Shown piece by piece: positions 44,061-52,170 of a DNA stretch of 64,000 bases. Both the position numbers and the translations under genes were made by a program. Source of the DNA: Polyangiaceae bacterium (GTDB taxonomy: Bacteria; Myxococcota_A; Polyangia; Polyangiales; Polyangiaceae). The notes beneath the pieces are model-generated. The model ran no database searches. It was not told the DNA's origin and was given only the letters and a program-made list of their open reading frames with translations. How positions within the stretch are numbered: the stretch's first letter is position 1; each line of letters begins with the position of its first letter. Where the stretch lies: contig JABTUA010000002.1 in assembly GCA_015075635.1 (NCBI GenBank), positions 2,298,708-2,362,707 of the forward strand, in the 5' to 3' direction.

Positions 44061-44738
44061 ATGCGTTCGTTCTCGAGCTTGGTGATTGCGTTGAGCTTCG
44101 GCCTCCTGAGCCTCTCGGCCTGCGGCGGCAGCACGGACTCCGACGGCTCGAGCGGCGGCAGCGGCGGCCAGGCTGGCAGCGGCGGCAGCTCGACGGGCGG
44201 CAGCGGCGGAATCGACTGCTCCACCGTGGGCTGCGCCCAGCCTCCGATGTGTGACACCGGGTGCACGGCGGCCTGCGGGTGCTGCAGCTGCGGCGACGGC
44301 GAGAAGATCCCGGTCGACGGCGGCTACCTCCTCTGCACGGGTGGCTGTTACACGAAGGTGGTCGCGAGCACCTGCGGCGGCCTCGCAGAGGAGACGTGCG
44401 CCGCCGACGAGTACTGCGACTACCCGGACCAGAGCGCCTGCGGTGGCGACGACTCCACGGGGGTGTGCGTGAAGAAGCCCGGCGGCTGCCCCGAGGACTG
44501 TCCCGGCGTGTGCGGCTGCGACGGCAAGCAGTACTGCAACGCCTGCGGCGCAAACGCTGCGGGTGTGGACGTGAGCCCCGGGACGAGCTGCATGGGAGAC
44601 GGCGGCGCTGGCACGACCTGCCAGACCGACAACGAGTGCTCGCTCGGGCTCAAGTGCTGCTACCCCTGCGGCGTCCCGGGTTGCCAGAACCAGTGCACGC
44701 AGCCGATGCAGAACGGCGAGTGCCCGATGTATCCCTGA
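44061..44738 (+). CDS. Cys-rich lipoprotein with Kazal-type inhibitor module
   Basis: 225 residues from ATG 44061. Signal peptide MRSFSSLVIALSFGLLSLSAC and a Gly/Ser linker. Three Cys-rich modules follow: CAQPPMCDTGCTAACGCCSC, then a Kazal-like domain (CPEDCPGVCGCDGKQYCNAC followed by AAGVDV), then ECSLGLKCCYPCGVPGC. Kazal domains inhibit serine proteases, so a surface protease inhibitor is plausible. The last 50 bases of the gene recur as a remnant at 45398, after tspO. Confidence 0.78.
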   Translation: MRSFSSLVIALSFGLLSLSACGGSTDSDGSSGGSGGQAGSGGSSTGGSGGIDCSTVGCAQPPMCDTGCTAACGCCSCGDGEKIPVDGGYLLCTGGCYTKVVASTCGGLAEETCAADEYCDYPDQSACGGDDSTGVCVKKPGGCPEDCPGVCGCDGKQYCNACGANAAGVDVSPGTSCMGDGGAGTTCQTDNECSLGLKCCYPCGVPGCQNQCTQPMQNGECPMYP

Positions 44739-44830
44739 GCCCCGATCGGCCAGCCCACGATCGGAACGCCGCTCAACCGTCGCCTGCGCTTGGCACTTGC
44801 CTCGGGCGCTCGGCGCCGCACAATGCTGCC

Positions 44831-45352
44831 ATGTCGGCGCACGGCGCGAGCCCGACTCGGAGCACTTCGACGGCGGGCACCTTGCGGCTCGCGCTCGCAG
44901 CGATCGCGCCGGTTCTAGCAGCGGCCGTGCTCGGCAGCATCGCGACCAGACCCAACATCACTGGCTGGTATGCCCAGCTCGAGAAGCCGTGGTTCAACCC
45001 ACCCAACTGGCTCTTCGGGCCGGTGTGGACCGCTCTCTACGTCGCCATGGCGTACTCGTTCTGGCGGGTCCTGCGGACGCCCCGCGACGCTCGAGGTCGC
45101 TCGCGTGCGATCGGCGTCTTCTTCGCTCAGATGACGCTCAACGCCGCTTGGTCCTGGGTCTTCTTCTGGGCGCACTCGCCGCGAGCTGCGCTCGTCGTCA
45201 TCGTGCTGCTCTGGATCTGCATCGCGGCCACCGCCGCCGCTTTCTGGCGCGTCGACAAGATCGCCGGCTGGCTCTTCGTGCCGTACCTGGCCTGGGTCAG
45301 CTACGCGACGGCGCTGAACGCTGCGCTAGCGGCGCTCAACCCGTCCGCCTGA
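44831..45352 (+). CDS. tspO: TspO/MBR family membrane protein
   Basis: 173 residues from ATG 44831. Five membrane segments and the family signature ITGWYAQLEKPWFNPPNWLF followed by GPVWTALYVAMAYSFWRV, then LNAAWSWVFF and FVPYLAWVSYATALN. TspO binds tetrapyrroles and cholesterol-like ligands and is linked to oxidative stress and porphyrin export. The N-terminus is longer than usual by about 20 Ser/Thr residues. The gene is bracketed by the Kazal gene and a 3' remnant of a Kazal paralogue. Confidence 0.92.
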   Translation: MSAHGASPTRSTSTAGTLRLALAAIAPVLAAAVLGSIATRPNITGWYAQLEKPWFNPPNWLFGPVWTALYVAMAYSFWRVLRTPRDARGRSRAIGVFFAQMTLNAAWSWVFFWAHSPRAALVVIVLLWICIAATAAAFWRVDKIAGWLFVPYLAWVSYATALNAALAALNPSA

Positions 45353-45397
45353 CCGCGCGCCGGACGAGCGTCCTCACCTCGCCCGAGAGCCGGACAC

Positions 45398-45475
45398 GGA
45401 ATCTCCTGTACCTTCGGGCTCGAGTGCCAGTGCGTGCAATCGATGCAGAACGGCGAGTGCCCGATGTGTCCCTGA
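45398..45475 (+). pseudogene. 3' remnant of a paralogue of the Kazal lipoprotein gene
   Basis: The frame encodes GISCTFGLECQCVQSMQNGE then CPMCP and TGA, against CSLGLKCC...NQCTQPMQNGECPMYP at the end of the gene at 44061. The 26 bases GATGCAGAACGG...CCCGATGT are identical. Only about 25 codons survive and no start is present. Confidence 0.7.
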
Positions 45476-45513
45476 GGCTGGGCGCGCGCGCCGATTCGAG
45501 TGATAATCGCACC

Positions 45514-47682
45514 ATGCGCTCTTTCGGGACGCTCACGACTCTCGCGCTAGTCCTGCCGGTGCTCTGGGCCGGCGCTTGCGGTGGCTCCGACGGTGGCACG
45601 GGCCAGAGCGGCGGCGGCGGCGGCTCGGGCAACGCGGCCGGCAACGACGGCGGCCCCGATGCCCCCGACGTCCCGCCTAAGGCCTGGGTGGAGGTCTACC
45701 CCCTCGACATATGGGGTCAGCTCTTGCCCGCGACCGAGACGACCGTCACCGTCAGCATCGACGGTGCGCCGGCGTACACCACTGGTAGCCCCATCGTGCG
45801 CGTCCCGTTGGTGAAGGCCGGAACGCTGAAGGTCGAGCTCGGCGCGCCGGAGCACGACTCACTCAGCGCCGAAATCGTCTACGACGGCTCCGACTCGAAG
45901 GAGAGCGCGAAGCTCTCGCCCAACCCCGAGAGCGCGCGCCAGGGGCTCTCCCTCGGTCACGAGATCCGCAGCGTGGACGGCCTGACGCTGCCGGTCCACT
46001 CCCTGTTCCTGGGTCTCCGGCACAAGTGGTTCTCGGCGGGCGGGCGCCCCGCGCGGCGCGGCAACGACATCACTTTCATGATGGACGGCGAGCAAGCCTG
46101 GGCCAGCGTCGCCCAGAGCCTGAAGGCCGCGAAGAAGTCCGTGATGATCGCCACCTGGTGGTGGCAGTCCGACTTCGAGCTGCTCCGCGATTCGACTACG
46201 CACCTCACGCTGACGCCGTCCCAGCGCTGGCAGAACACCATCCTGGGGATCCTGGAGACCTTGCCCGCCGAGCGCCGCGTCCTGGTCGGACAGTTCTGGG
46301 GTCAAGACAGCATCCTGAGCTTCATGACCACGGACTCGAAGCTCAAGGCTTTCGCCGAGACGCCCAACGACGAGTTCGAGTTCATGGGCATGGCCAACCA
46401 GACCAAGGGCAAGTTCCATTTCGCGGCCTCGCCCTTCACCTTCGGCGATCGCGTCCGCGCGAGCTTCGCGGAGACGGCCTCCCAGAGCTTCGACGCGGAG
46501 GCCGAGATCGCGTCCACGCTGCCGGAGAAGGACGTCGATCTCACCCAGTGGCCGGTGGGCATCAACACCCAGATCGCCTCCTACCACCAGAAGTTCATGG
46601 TCATCGACGACGAGCTGGCGTTCATCGGCGGCATGAACCTGAAGGAGGTGGACTGGGACAGCAGCGCCCACGCCATCTTCGAGCCGCGTCGCATGCTGTT
46701 CGACGCGACGACCACCGCCCGCCAGGCGGTGAAGAACAAGGAGGCGCTGCCGGACCAGGGGCCGCGCAAGGACTACATGGTGCGCATCGAAGGGCCGGCC
46801 GCTCAGGACGCCGCCGACGTGTTCCAGAAGCGCTGGGAGCACCAGCTCAAGAGCGGCGTGGACTACGCGACGAACAGCACCAACTTTGCGGTACAGCGCA
46901 ACATCGCCGAGCGACCGAACGGCAAGCAGATCCAGGTCACGCCGACCTTGCCGCAGCCGTTCTGGGAGCACGCCATCGCCGAGACCTGGGTGAACGCCGT
47001 CAGCCAGGCCAACGAGTACATCTACATCGAAGACCAGTACTTCCGGGCGCCGATGCTCAACGACGCCATCGTGGCGCGCATGGACGCGAACCCGAACGTG
47101 AAGCTCGTGGTGATCACCAAGCCCATCAACGAGTGGACCGACCCAGGCTGCGCCTGGACCTACAAGAGCCACGCGCTCTTCGAGACCAAGTTTCCGGGGC
47201 GTTACGTGCTGCTCCAGCTCCGCTCCTTCGACACCGTGGTCACCTGGGGCATCGACGAGACGGAGGCCCGCTGGGCGAACATCGACGTCCACTCGAAGAT
47301 GCTGATCGTGGACGACAAGTTCCTGAGCGTGGGCAGCGCCAACAAGAACAACCGCGGCATGCTCTACGAAGGCGAGATGAACGTGGCGGTGCTCGACCCG
47401 ACCTGGGTGCGCGAGGCACGCCGGAAGATCTTCGCGAACCTGTTGCCCGCCGGCACGGCCCCGACGGACGACGTGGCCACCTGGTGGACCCAGCTCGCCC
47501 AGGCCGCGGCCGCCAACGACGCGGTGAGCGCGGCCTGGACGGCGGAGGGCGACGACATCAGCCTGGACGGCGCGCCGCTGCCCGCGAAGTGCACGCCGCA
47601 GGGCTTCGTCTACTCGCTGGATTTCGGACCCGAGAGCGACTGCCTGATCGAGAGCGTGGGCCCGGACATGACCGTTCAGTGA
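45514..47682 (+). CDS. Secreted phospholipase D-like lipoprotein
   Basis: 722 residues from ATG 45514. Signal peptide with lipobox AGAC and a Gly-rich linker, then a beta domain (about 55-140). The PLD superfamily body has two HKD motifs: YHQKFMVIDDELAFIGGMN and VHSKMLIVDDKFLSVGSANK, each followed by the expected Gly/Ser-Asn turn. Such enzymes hydrolyse or transfer phosphatidyl groups; export suggests attack on foreign membranes or lipid remodelling. The C-terminus (residues about 660-722) has a Cys pair. An 84-base stretch of its 3' part recurs at 49705. Confidence 0.87.
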   Translation: MRSFGTLTTLALVLPVLWAGACGGSDGGTGQSGGGGGSGNAAGNDGGPDAPDVPPKAWVEVYPLDIWGQLLPATETTVTVSIDGAPAYTTGSPIVRVPLVKAGTLKVELGAPEHDSLSAEIVYDGSDSKESAKLSPNPESARQGLSLGHEIRSVDGLTLPVHSLFLGLRHKWFSAGGRPARRGNDITFMMDGEQAWASVAQSLKAAKKSVMIATWWWQSDFELLRDSTTHLTLTPSQRWQNTILGILETLPAERRVLVGQFWGQDSILSFMTTDSKLKAFAETPNDEFEFMGMANQTKGKFHFAASPFTFGDRVRASFAETASQSFDAEAEIASTLPEKDVDLTQWPVGINTQIASYHQKFMVIDDELAFIGGMNLKEVDWDSSAHAIFEPRRMLFDATTTARQAVKNKEALPDQGPRKDYMVRIEGPAAQDAADVFQKRWEHQLKSGVDYATNSTNFAVQRNIAERPNGKQIQVTPTLPQPFWEHAIAETWVNAVSQANEYIYIEDQYFRAPMLNDAIVARMDANPNVKLVVITKPINEWTDPGCAWTYKSHALFETKFPGRYVLLQLRSFDTVVTWGIDETEARWANIDVHSKMLIVDDKFLSVGSANKNNRGMLYEGEMNVAVLDPTWVREARRKIFANLLPAGTAPTDDVATWWTQLAQAAAANDAVSAAWTAEGDDISLDGAPLPAKCTPQGFVYSLDFGPESDCLIESVGPDMTVQ

Positions 47683-47758
47683 GTCGGCACGCAAGCCGTG
47701 CGCCGCCGGCATCCCTCTGACGGAATGCGCCGCGCGGTGCCCGGCGTTGTCCGCTCGC

Positions 47759-48358
47759 ATGTGGCGCGTGCTTCTGCTCTCGGTGAGTCTCGCCGCGTGC
47801 GCTCGGCCCAGCCCGCCGGCAGCGGCAGCGCCGCTCCTCGTCCCGCCGACGCCGTCGGCGACTCCGCCCGTGCCGGCGGCCGCGCCGCCGATGCCGGAGC
47901 AGGCCCCGGAGCCCGAAGCGGAGCCCGAGCCGGCGCCCGCTCCGCTGCGAGTCTGCCGGCCTCGAGCGCTCGAGAAGGCCCTCGCCCCCTTCCCGAAGAA
48001 CCTCGAGTTTCCCGAGCTCGGCCCGCCGACGCTCACCGATCTCGAGCCCGCCCCGGTCAAGGAGGGCAAGCTCGGAGACCTCGATCGAGGCCTGGCCTTC
48101 TTCGGGCCGCTCGACTTCGACGCCGACGGTCGGGTGGACCGCGTGCTCCTCTACACCTCGGTCGACTACTGGCTCTGGCTCGTGTTCGTCGACCGCGGCC
48201 ACTGCCACGAGCTCGTCGGCGAGGTCGAGGGCTATCAGGTCGAGGCCGGCAAACGGGACGCCTCGGGCTACCGCGAGCTCGCGGCTTGGACCTACCCCAT
48301 CATGGGCAGGCGCGTGCGCTACCGCATGTCGGGCAAGGGCTACACGCTCACGCCGTGA
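47759..48358 (+). CDS. Pro/Ala-rich lipoprotein of unknown function
   Basis: 199 residues from ATG 47759. Short signal peptide MWRVLLLSVSLAAC with a good lipobox, a Pro/Ala/Glu linker to about 65, then a compact domain with FDADGRVDRVLLYTSVDYWL and HCHELVGEVEGYQV. The DxDGxxD loop suggests calcium binding in an FG-GAP-like strand pair. Function unknown. Lies downstream of the PLD gene. Confidence 0.65.
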   Translation: MWRVLLLSVSLAACARPSPPAAAAPLLVPPTPSATPPVPAAAPPMPEQAPEPEAEPEPAPAPLRVCRPRALEKALAPFPKNLEFPELGPPTLTDLEPAPVKEGKLGDLDRGLAFFGPLDFDADGRVDRVLLYTSVDYWLWLVFVDRGHCHELVGEVEGYQVEAGKRDASGYRELAAWTYPIMGRRVRYRMSGKGYTLTP

Positions 48359-48477
48359 GCGCGGCTCCTGGTCGTGACCGCCCGGCGGTCAGGGCGCGCC
48401 CGCCCGCGCCCCGGCGCCGCCTGCCCTGGAGCAGCGGTGACGCTCGCTCTTCACCACTTGCAGTAGGGCGAGCCGCA

Positions 48478-48540
48478 CTGATCGGTCCCGAGCTGGTCTT
48501 CGAGGCGTGGACCAAGGCCGAGCACTTTGCCAGACGGCGG
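48478..48540 (+). pseudogene. Remnant of an SRPBCC (AHSA1-type) protein gene
   Basis: 21 codons encoding LIGPELVFEAWTKAEHFARR, the characteristic N-terminal block of AHSA1/SRPBCC proteins (ELVFxAWTxPEHLxxWW). The frame continues without the rest of the domain. Such genes often neighbour RibD-like reductases, as here. Confidence 0.5.
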
Positions 48541-48574
48541 AGCGTCTGGTCGTGTATCTCGAACGGAGGACACC

Positions 48575-49153
48575 ATGGGACTCTTGACCTTCAGCATCAA
48601 TCTCACCCTGGACGGCTGCGTCGACCACCAGGAGGGAATCGCCGACGACGAGACACACGCCTTCTTCACCCGCCTCATGGACGAGGGCGGGGCGATACTG
48701 TGGGGCCGCGTCACCTACGAGATGATGGAGAGCTTCTGGCCGGCGGTCGCCCGCGGCGACGAGGAAGCGCCCCCAGCGATGCGCGAGTGGGCGGCCAAGC
48801 TGGAGGTCAAGCCGAAGTACGTGGTGTCGTCGACGCGAAAGGACTTCCCGTGGACCAACAGCCACCACATCGCCGGCGACCTGCGCACGGGCGTGCAGAA
48901 GCTCAAGGACGCGACCCCGGCCGGCGTGCTCCTCGGTAGCGGCAAGCTCGCGACCGAGCTGGACCGGCTGGATCTGATCGACGAGTACGAGTTCCTCGTC
49001 CACCCCAGGATCGCCGGCCACGGCCCGACCCTGTACCAGAGCGGGCTGCCCAGCACGCGACGGCTCGAGCTGGTCTCGGCGAAGCCGCTCCGCTGCGGCG
49101 CGGTCGCCATGCACTACCGGCGCGCGCGCCCGGGTAAGCTCGCGGAGCGATGA
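48575..49153 (+). CDS. RibD C-terminal (dihydrofolate reductase-like) family protein
   Basis: 192 residues from ATG 48575 with GGAGGA upstream. It follows the RibD_C/YyaP pattern: LLTFSINLTLDGCVDHQEGI, ILWGRVTYEMMESFWP, KYVVSSTR, GVLLGSGKLATELDRLDLID and EFLVHPRIAGHGPTLY. It probably binds NADPH; the substrate is unknown and it is not a true folate enzyme. Its stop overlaps the start of the next gene (ATGA). Confidence 0.88.
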   Translation: MGLLTFSINLTLDGCVDHQEGIADDETHAFFTRLMDEGGAILWGRVTYEMMESFWPAVARGDEEAPPAMREWAAKLEVKPKYVVSSTRKDFPWTNSHHIAGDLRTGVQKLKDATPAGVLLGSGKLATELDRLDLIDEYEFLVHPRIAGHGPTLYQSGLPSTRRLELVSAKPLRCGAVAMHYRRARPGKLAER

Positions 49154-49698
49154 CCGACACCGCCTTGTCTTGCGATTGGGGCGGAAGGGAAGGGTTCCAC
49201 GTCGCGGTGTCGGTGCGGGGTGGAGCGGCTCTGCTCGCTGCTCTGCTCTACGGCTGTGGCGGGCCCCCACGCTTCGCCGTGGCAGGCCCGTTCTCGGCGA
49301 GCGGAAGCTGCGGCGCAGAGATGGGGGAAGCACGGTCCACGACCGAGCTCGACCCCGCGAATCCGATGGACGCTCCGGAGTATGCCGGCGCGTTCGCGGG
49401 AGCGTCCGTCATCGTGACTTTGGACGACGGCAAGCTCGTGCGGGTCGAATACGACGCCGGAGGAATCGTGGGCGAGCGAAAGCTGGTCGACACGGCGGTG
49501 GTCGCGGGTCGCTGGCAAGAGGTGTTGGTCGCGACCCGCTGGAACACGCCTCGCTGGGACCCGCCGCCGGGCCGCCTTCGGGTCCTCCTCGAAGGACCCG
49601 CCCCCCCGGCACGCGTCGCGTTCGTGGTCGAGGGGCAGCACATGATGCTCCGACTCGACGGCGGGAAACCCATTGCTGCCGAGTGCGCGTGGGAGTGA
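49150..49698 (+). CDS. Putative lipoprotein coupled to the RibD-like gene
   Basis: 182 residues from ATG 49150, overlapping the previous stop by four bases. A hydrophobic stretch GGAALLAALLYGC resembles a lipobox but starts at about residue 24, so the true start may be a later GTG. The mature part has ASVIVTLDDGKLVRVEYDAG and VAFVVEGQHMMLRLDGG strands. No family recognised. Confidence 0.55.
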   Translation: MTDTALSCDWGGREGFHVAVSVRGGAALLAALLYGCGGPPRFAVAGPFSASGSCGAEMGEARSTTELDPANPMDAPEYAGAFAGASVIVTLDDGKLVRVEYDAGGIVGERKLVDTAVVAGRWQEVLVATRWNTPRWDPPPGRLRVLLEGPAPPARVAFVVEGQHMMLRLDGGKPIAAECAWE

Positions 49699-49704
49699 GG
49701 GCGC

Positions 49705-49788
49705 GCGGTCGCCGACGACGCGGTGAGCGCGGCCTGGACGGCCGAAGGCGACGACATCAGCCTGGACGGCGCGCCACTGCCCGCGAAG
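49705..49788 (+). pseudogene. 3' remnant of a paralogue of the phospholipase D-like gene
   Basis: 84 bases match 47506-47589 inside the PLD-like gene with five differences (94%), three of them silent. The frame stays open (AVADDAVSAAWTAEGDDISL, then DGAPLPAK) and has no start. It lies seven bases after the preceding gene's stop. No other gene is seen between 49698 and 49869. Confidence 0.75.
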
Positions 49789-49868
49789 TACACCGGCCCA
49801 CGAGGGGGTCCAGCGGACATGGCGGGCTCGACTGGATCCGAGCGGGCAGCTGGTGCAAGTTCCGGGGC

Positions 49869-50366
49869 ATGCACAGTGTAATCCAGCGATTGGTGTCGGC
49901 TCTGGCGATTGCCCCGTTAGCCCTCGCGTGCAGCTCGGATGACGGCGGTGGTAGTGGCGGCGGTGGCGGGAACGTCCCCGACGCCTGCACGCTGCTCACG
50001 GCCGGGGAGATCGAGGACATCCTGGGCGCCCCCACTCCGGGCGTCGCTGCAACGAACGACACTCCGGGCGGTACCTCGCGACGCTGCGCGTGGGAGCGCG
50101 AGTATTCGACCGTGCTGCGAAACGACGAGCTCGTCCTTTCGGTCGCACCGGTGGCAGCGTACACGCCTCTGGTTGGCTCGACCCCGTACACCATCGGCGA
50201 CGGCGGCGAGGTCCTCGACCAAACGCGCGGTGTGCAGATCACCTGGAAGAAGGCCGCCTTCGCGGTGACCTTCCGCTATGCCATCACCGGTGCCTTGAGC
50301 GAGGACTTCGAGCCGTACCGGGTCAAGGCCAAGGCACTGGCCCAGGCGGCGAACGACAGGCTGTAG
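49869..50366 (+). CDS. Small lipoprotein (DUF3558-like)
   Basis: 165 residues from ATG 49869. Signal peptide with lipobox PLALAC, a Gly/Ser linker, then DACTLLTAGEIEDILGAP, CAWERE and VTFRYAITG. The pattern of a Cys near the domain start (C-x-LLT..E....LG) and a second Cys before W resembles DUF3558-type lipoproteins known from actinobacteria. Function unknown. Confidence 0.7.
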   Translation: MHSVIQRLVSALAIAPLALACSSDDGGGSGGGGGNVPDACTLLTAGEIEDILGAPTPGVAATNDTPGGTSRRCAWEREYSTVLRNDELVLSVAPVAAYTPLVGSTPYTIGDGGEVLDQTRGVQITWKKAAFAVTFRYAITGALSEDFEPYRVKAKALAQAANDRL

Positions 50367-50916
50367 CGGCAAGCCATGCTGGGGTGCATCCCCTCGTGGC
50401 GCTCGCACGCGGCTTGATGAGGCGGCCGTGGCGTGGGGCGCGTCCGTGGAACGCGCCACGTTCCGTCGAGTCTCATCGTGATCAATGGGCGGCGCTTTCG
50501 CGTGATCGTCTCCGGTCGTGGGCGCGCGCCGCAGGGCCAGAGCGCGCGGCTTGGGTCGTCCTCGCCCTGGCGCTGGCGCTGGCGCTGGCGCGACGCCAGC
50601 GCTCGATCAGGGTTCGTGGAGGATCCCAGCCGCTTCTCGAGGACGGTGCTCCACTTCGCTGCCGGGTCGGACTTGTCCGCGGCCACGCCCACGGCTTCCA
50701 CGTAGTGGTTTCCGAGCCTGAAGAACGTGACACGCTCACGCCCGCACCCGCGCCCACGCTGACGCTTTCGCTCTCGCCCTTGCTCACGCCCGCGCTCACG
50801 CGCCCGCCCGTTTCCGCGCGCGCATGCGCGCTACTCTCGCCGCCCCTGCCCGCCCCTCGGTCACCGCTCGCCGCCCCTCGCCGCACAGCGCGCCCGTATC
50901 CGCGGTGCGCCCGTGC
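50367..50916. other. Low-complexity gap
   Basis: No credible gene. It contains GCGCTG/GGCGCT runs (about 50565-50600) and degenerate six-base repeats around GCTCACGCCCGC (about 50730-50820). Open frames here on both strands encode only biased Arg/Ala/Ser or Val/Ser/Gly text. It lies after the end of the ABC permease gene and the end of the DUF3558-like gene. Confidence 0.55.
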
Positions 50917-52170
50917 TCACGGAGCGATCCGCGCCTGTCGCCAGATCTCGCGCAGGCTCGGGCGCGCGCCGGTGAGCAAGAGGCCCACGCGAAAGAGCCG
51001 GGAGGCGATGCGCACCGCGGCCCAGGTGGAGAGCAAGAGCACCGAGAGCGAGCCGGCGATCTCCCAGATCGAGATCGCGTCGGGGTCCAGGGACATGCGG
51101 AACACGAGCGTGGCCGGCGCGGAGAACGGGATCCAGGTCAGGGCGTGGGCGACGATGCTGTGCGGATCGGCGAGCAGCAGGGGCAAGAACATCAGCGGCA
51201 GCGTGGCCAGGAACGCCCAGAACATGCCGAGCTGCTGGCTCTCGCGGACGTTGCCGCCGAAGGACCCGGTGCCGAGCATCAGGCTGCCGATGAAGGCATA
51301 CGCGGTGACGAACAGCACCGGCGCGATCGCCACCGCCTGCCAGGACACCTGGATGTTCAACGGCAAGACCAGCTGCGCGAAACCGAAGCGCACGCCCAGG
51401 GTCATGCCGAGCCAGACGATGACCTGGAGCAGCCCCGCGCCGCCGAGCCCTAGCAGCTTTCCGGTCATGATCTCGTCGGCGCTGGCGCTGGACAGGAGCA
51501 CCTCGACGACCTTGTTCTCCTTCTCGGTGGCGGTCGCCTGGATCAGGTAGCTCCCGCTCATCAAGATCGAGGTGAAGAGCAGGAACACGAAGCCGATGGG
51601 CAGGACCAAGCGGCCGATGTACGCCTCGGACGCCTCCGCCATCACCTGACCGTCGCCGGCCACGCGGAAGGTCTCGCGGCCGGCGATGGGCTCGAGCAAC
51701 CGAGCGGCGACCTTGGGCTCGACCCGAGTCCCGAGCAGGCGCGTGCGCAAGAGCTCATTCAGCTCGCTGCGGCCCTCCCAGGGTCCGAGGGACCCACCCT
51801 CACCCGAGTGCGCGAGCACGCGTCCAGAGTCCAGGTAGTCCGGCGTGACCACGAAGTAGCTGCGGATGCTGCGTTTGACGACCAGCGCCTCGCGCGCCGA
51901 GCTCTCGTCGGCGAAGCCGCGGAACACCGCGTTGCGGATCGTCTCCGACTCGCCGGGACCGAGCCGGAGCACGGCCGCTTGATCCACCACCCCGTAGACG
52001 CGGGTGGCCTCCTCCTGCTGCTTGGCGAGGTAGGCGGGGATCAGCGCCAGCCCGCCGTAGAGCACCGCGAACAGCGGCATGCCCAGCGTCACGATCAGGT
52101 AGCCGAGCCGCCGCACCGTCGAGGAAAGCTCGAACCAGGCCACCGTGCGCACCTTGCTCCAGCGGATCAT
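50917..52170 (-). CDS. ABC-2 type transporter permease (NatB-like)
   Basis: 417 residues from ATG 52170. One N-terminal membrane segment (GYLIVTLGMPLFAVLYGGL), a long extracytoplasmic domain (about 45-215), then five or six C-terminal segments with SGSYLIQATATEKENKVVEVLLSSA, the signature of ABC-2 exporters such as NatB. Exports sodium, drugs or peptides in relatives; substrate here unknown. Overlaps the stop of the ATPase gene by four bases (ATGA). Confidence 0.9.
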   Translation of the reverse strand: MIRWSKVRTVAWFELSSTVRRLGYLIVTLGMPLFAVLYGGLALIPAYLAKQQEEATRVYGVVDQAAVLRLGPGESETIRNAVFRGFADESSAREALVVKRSIRSYFVVTPDYLDSGRVLAHSGEGGSLGPWEGRSELNELLRTRLLGTRVEPKVAARLLEPIAGRETFRVAGDGQVMAEASEAYIGRLVLPIGFVFLLFTSILMSGSYLIQATATEKENKVVEVLLSSASADEIMTGKLLGLGGAGLLQVIVWLGMTLGVRFGFAQLVLPLNIQVSWQAVAIAPVLFVTAYAFIGSLMLGTGSFGGNVRESQQLGMFWAFLATLPLMFLPLLLADPHSIVAHALTWIPFSAPATLVFRMSLDPDAISIWEIAGSLSVLLLSTWAAVRIASRLFRVGLLLTGARPSLREIWRQARIAP

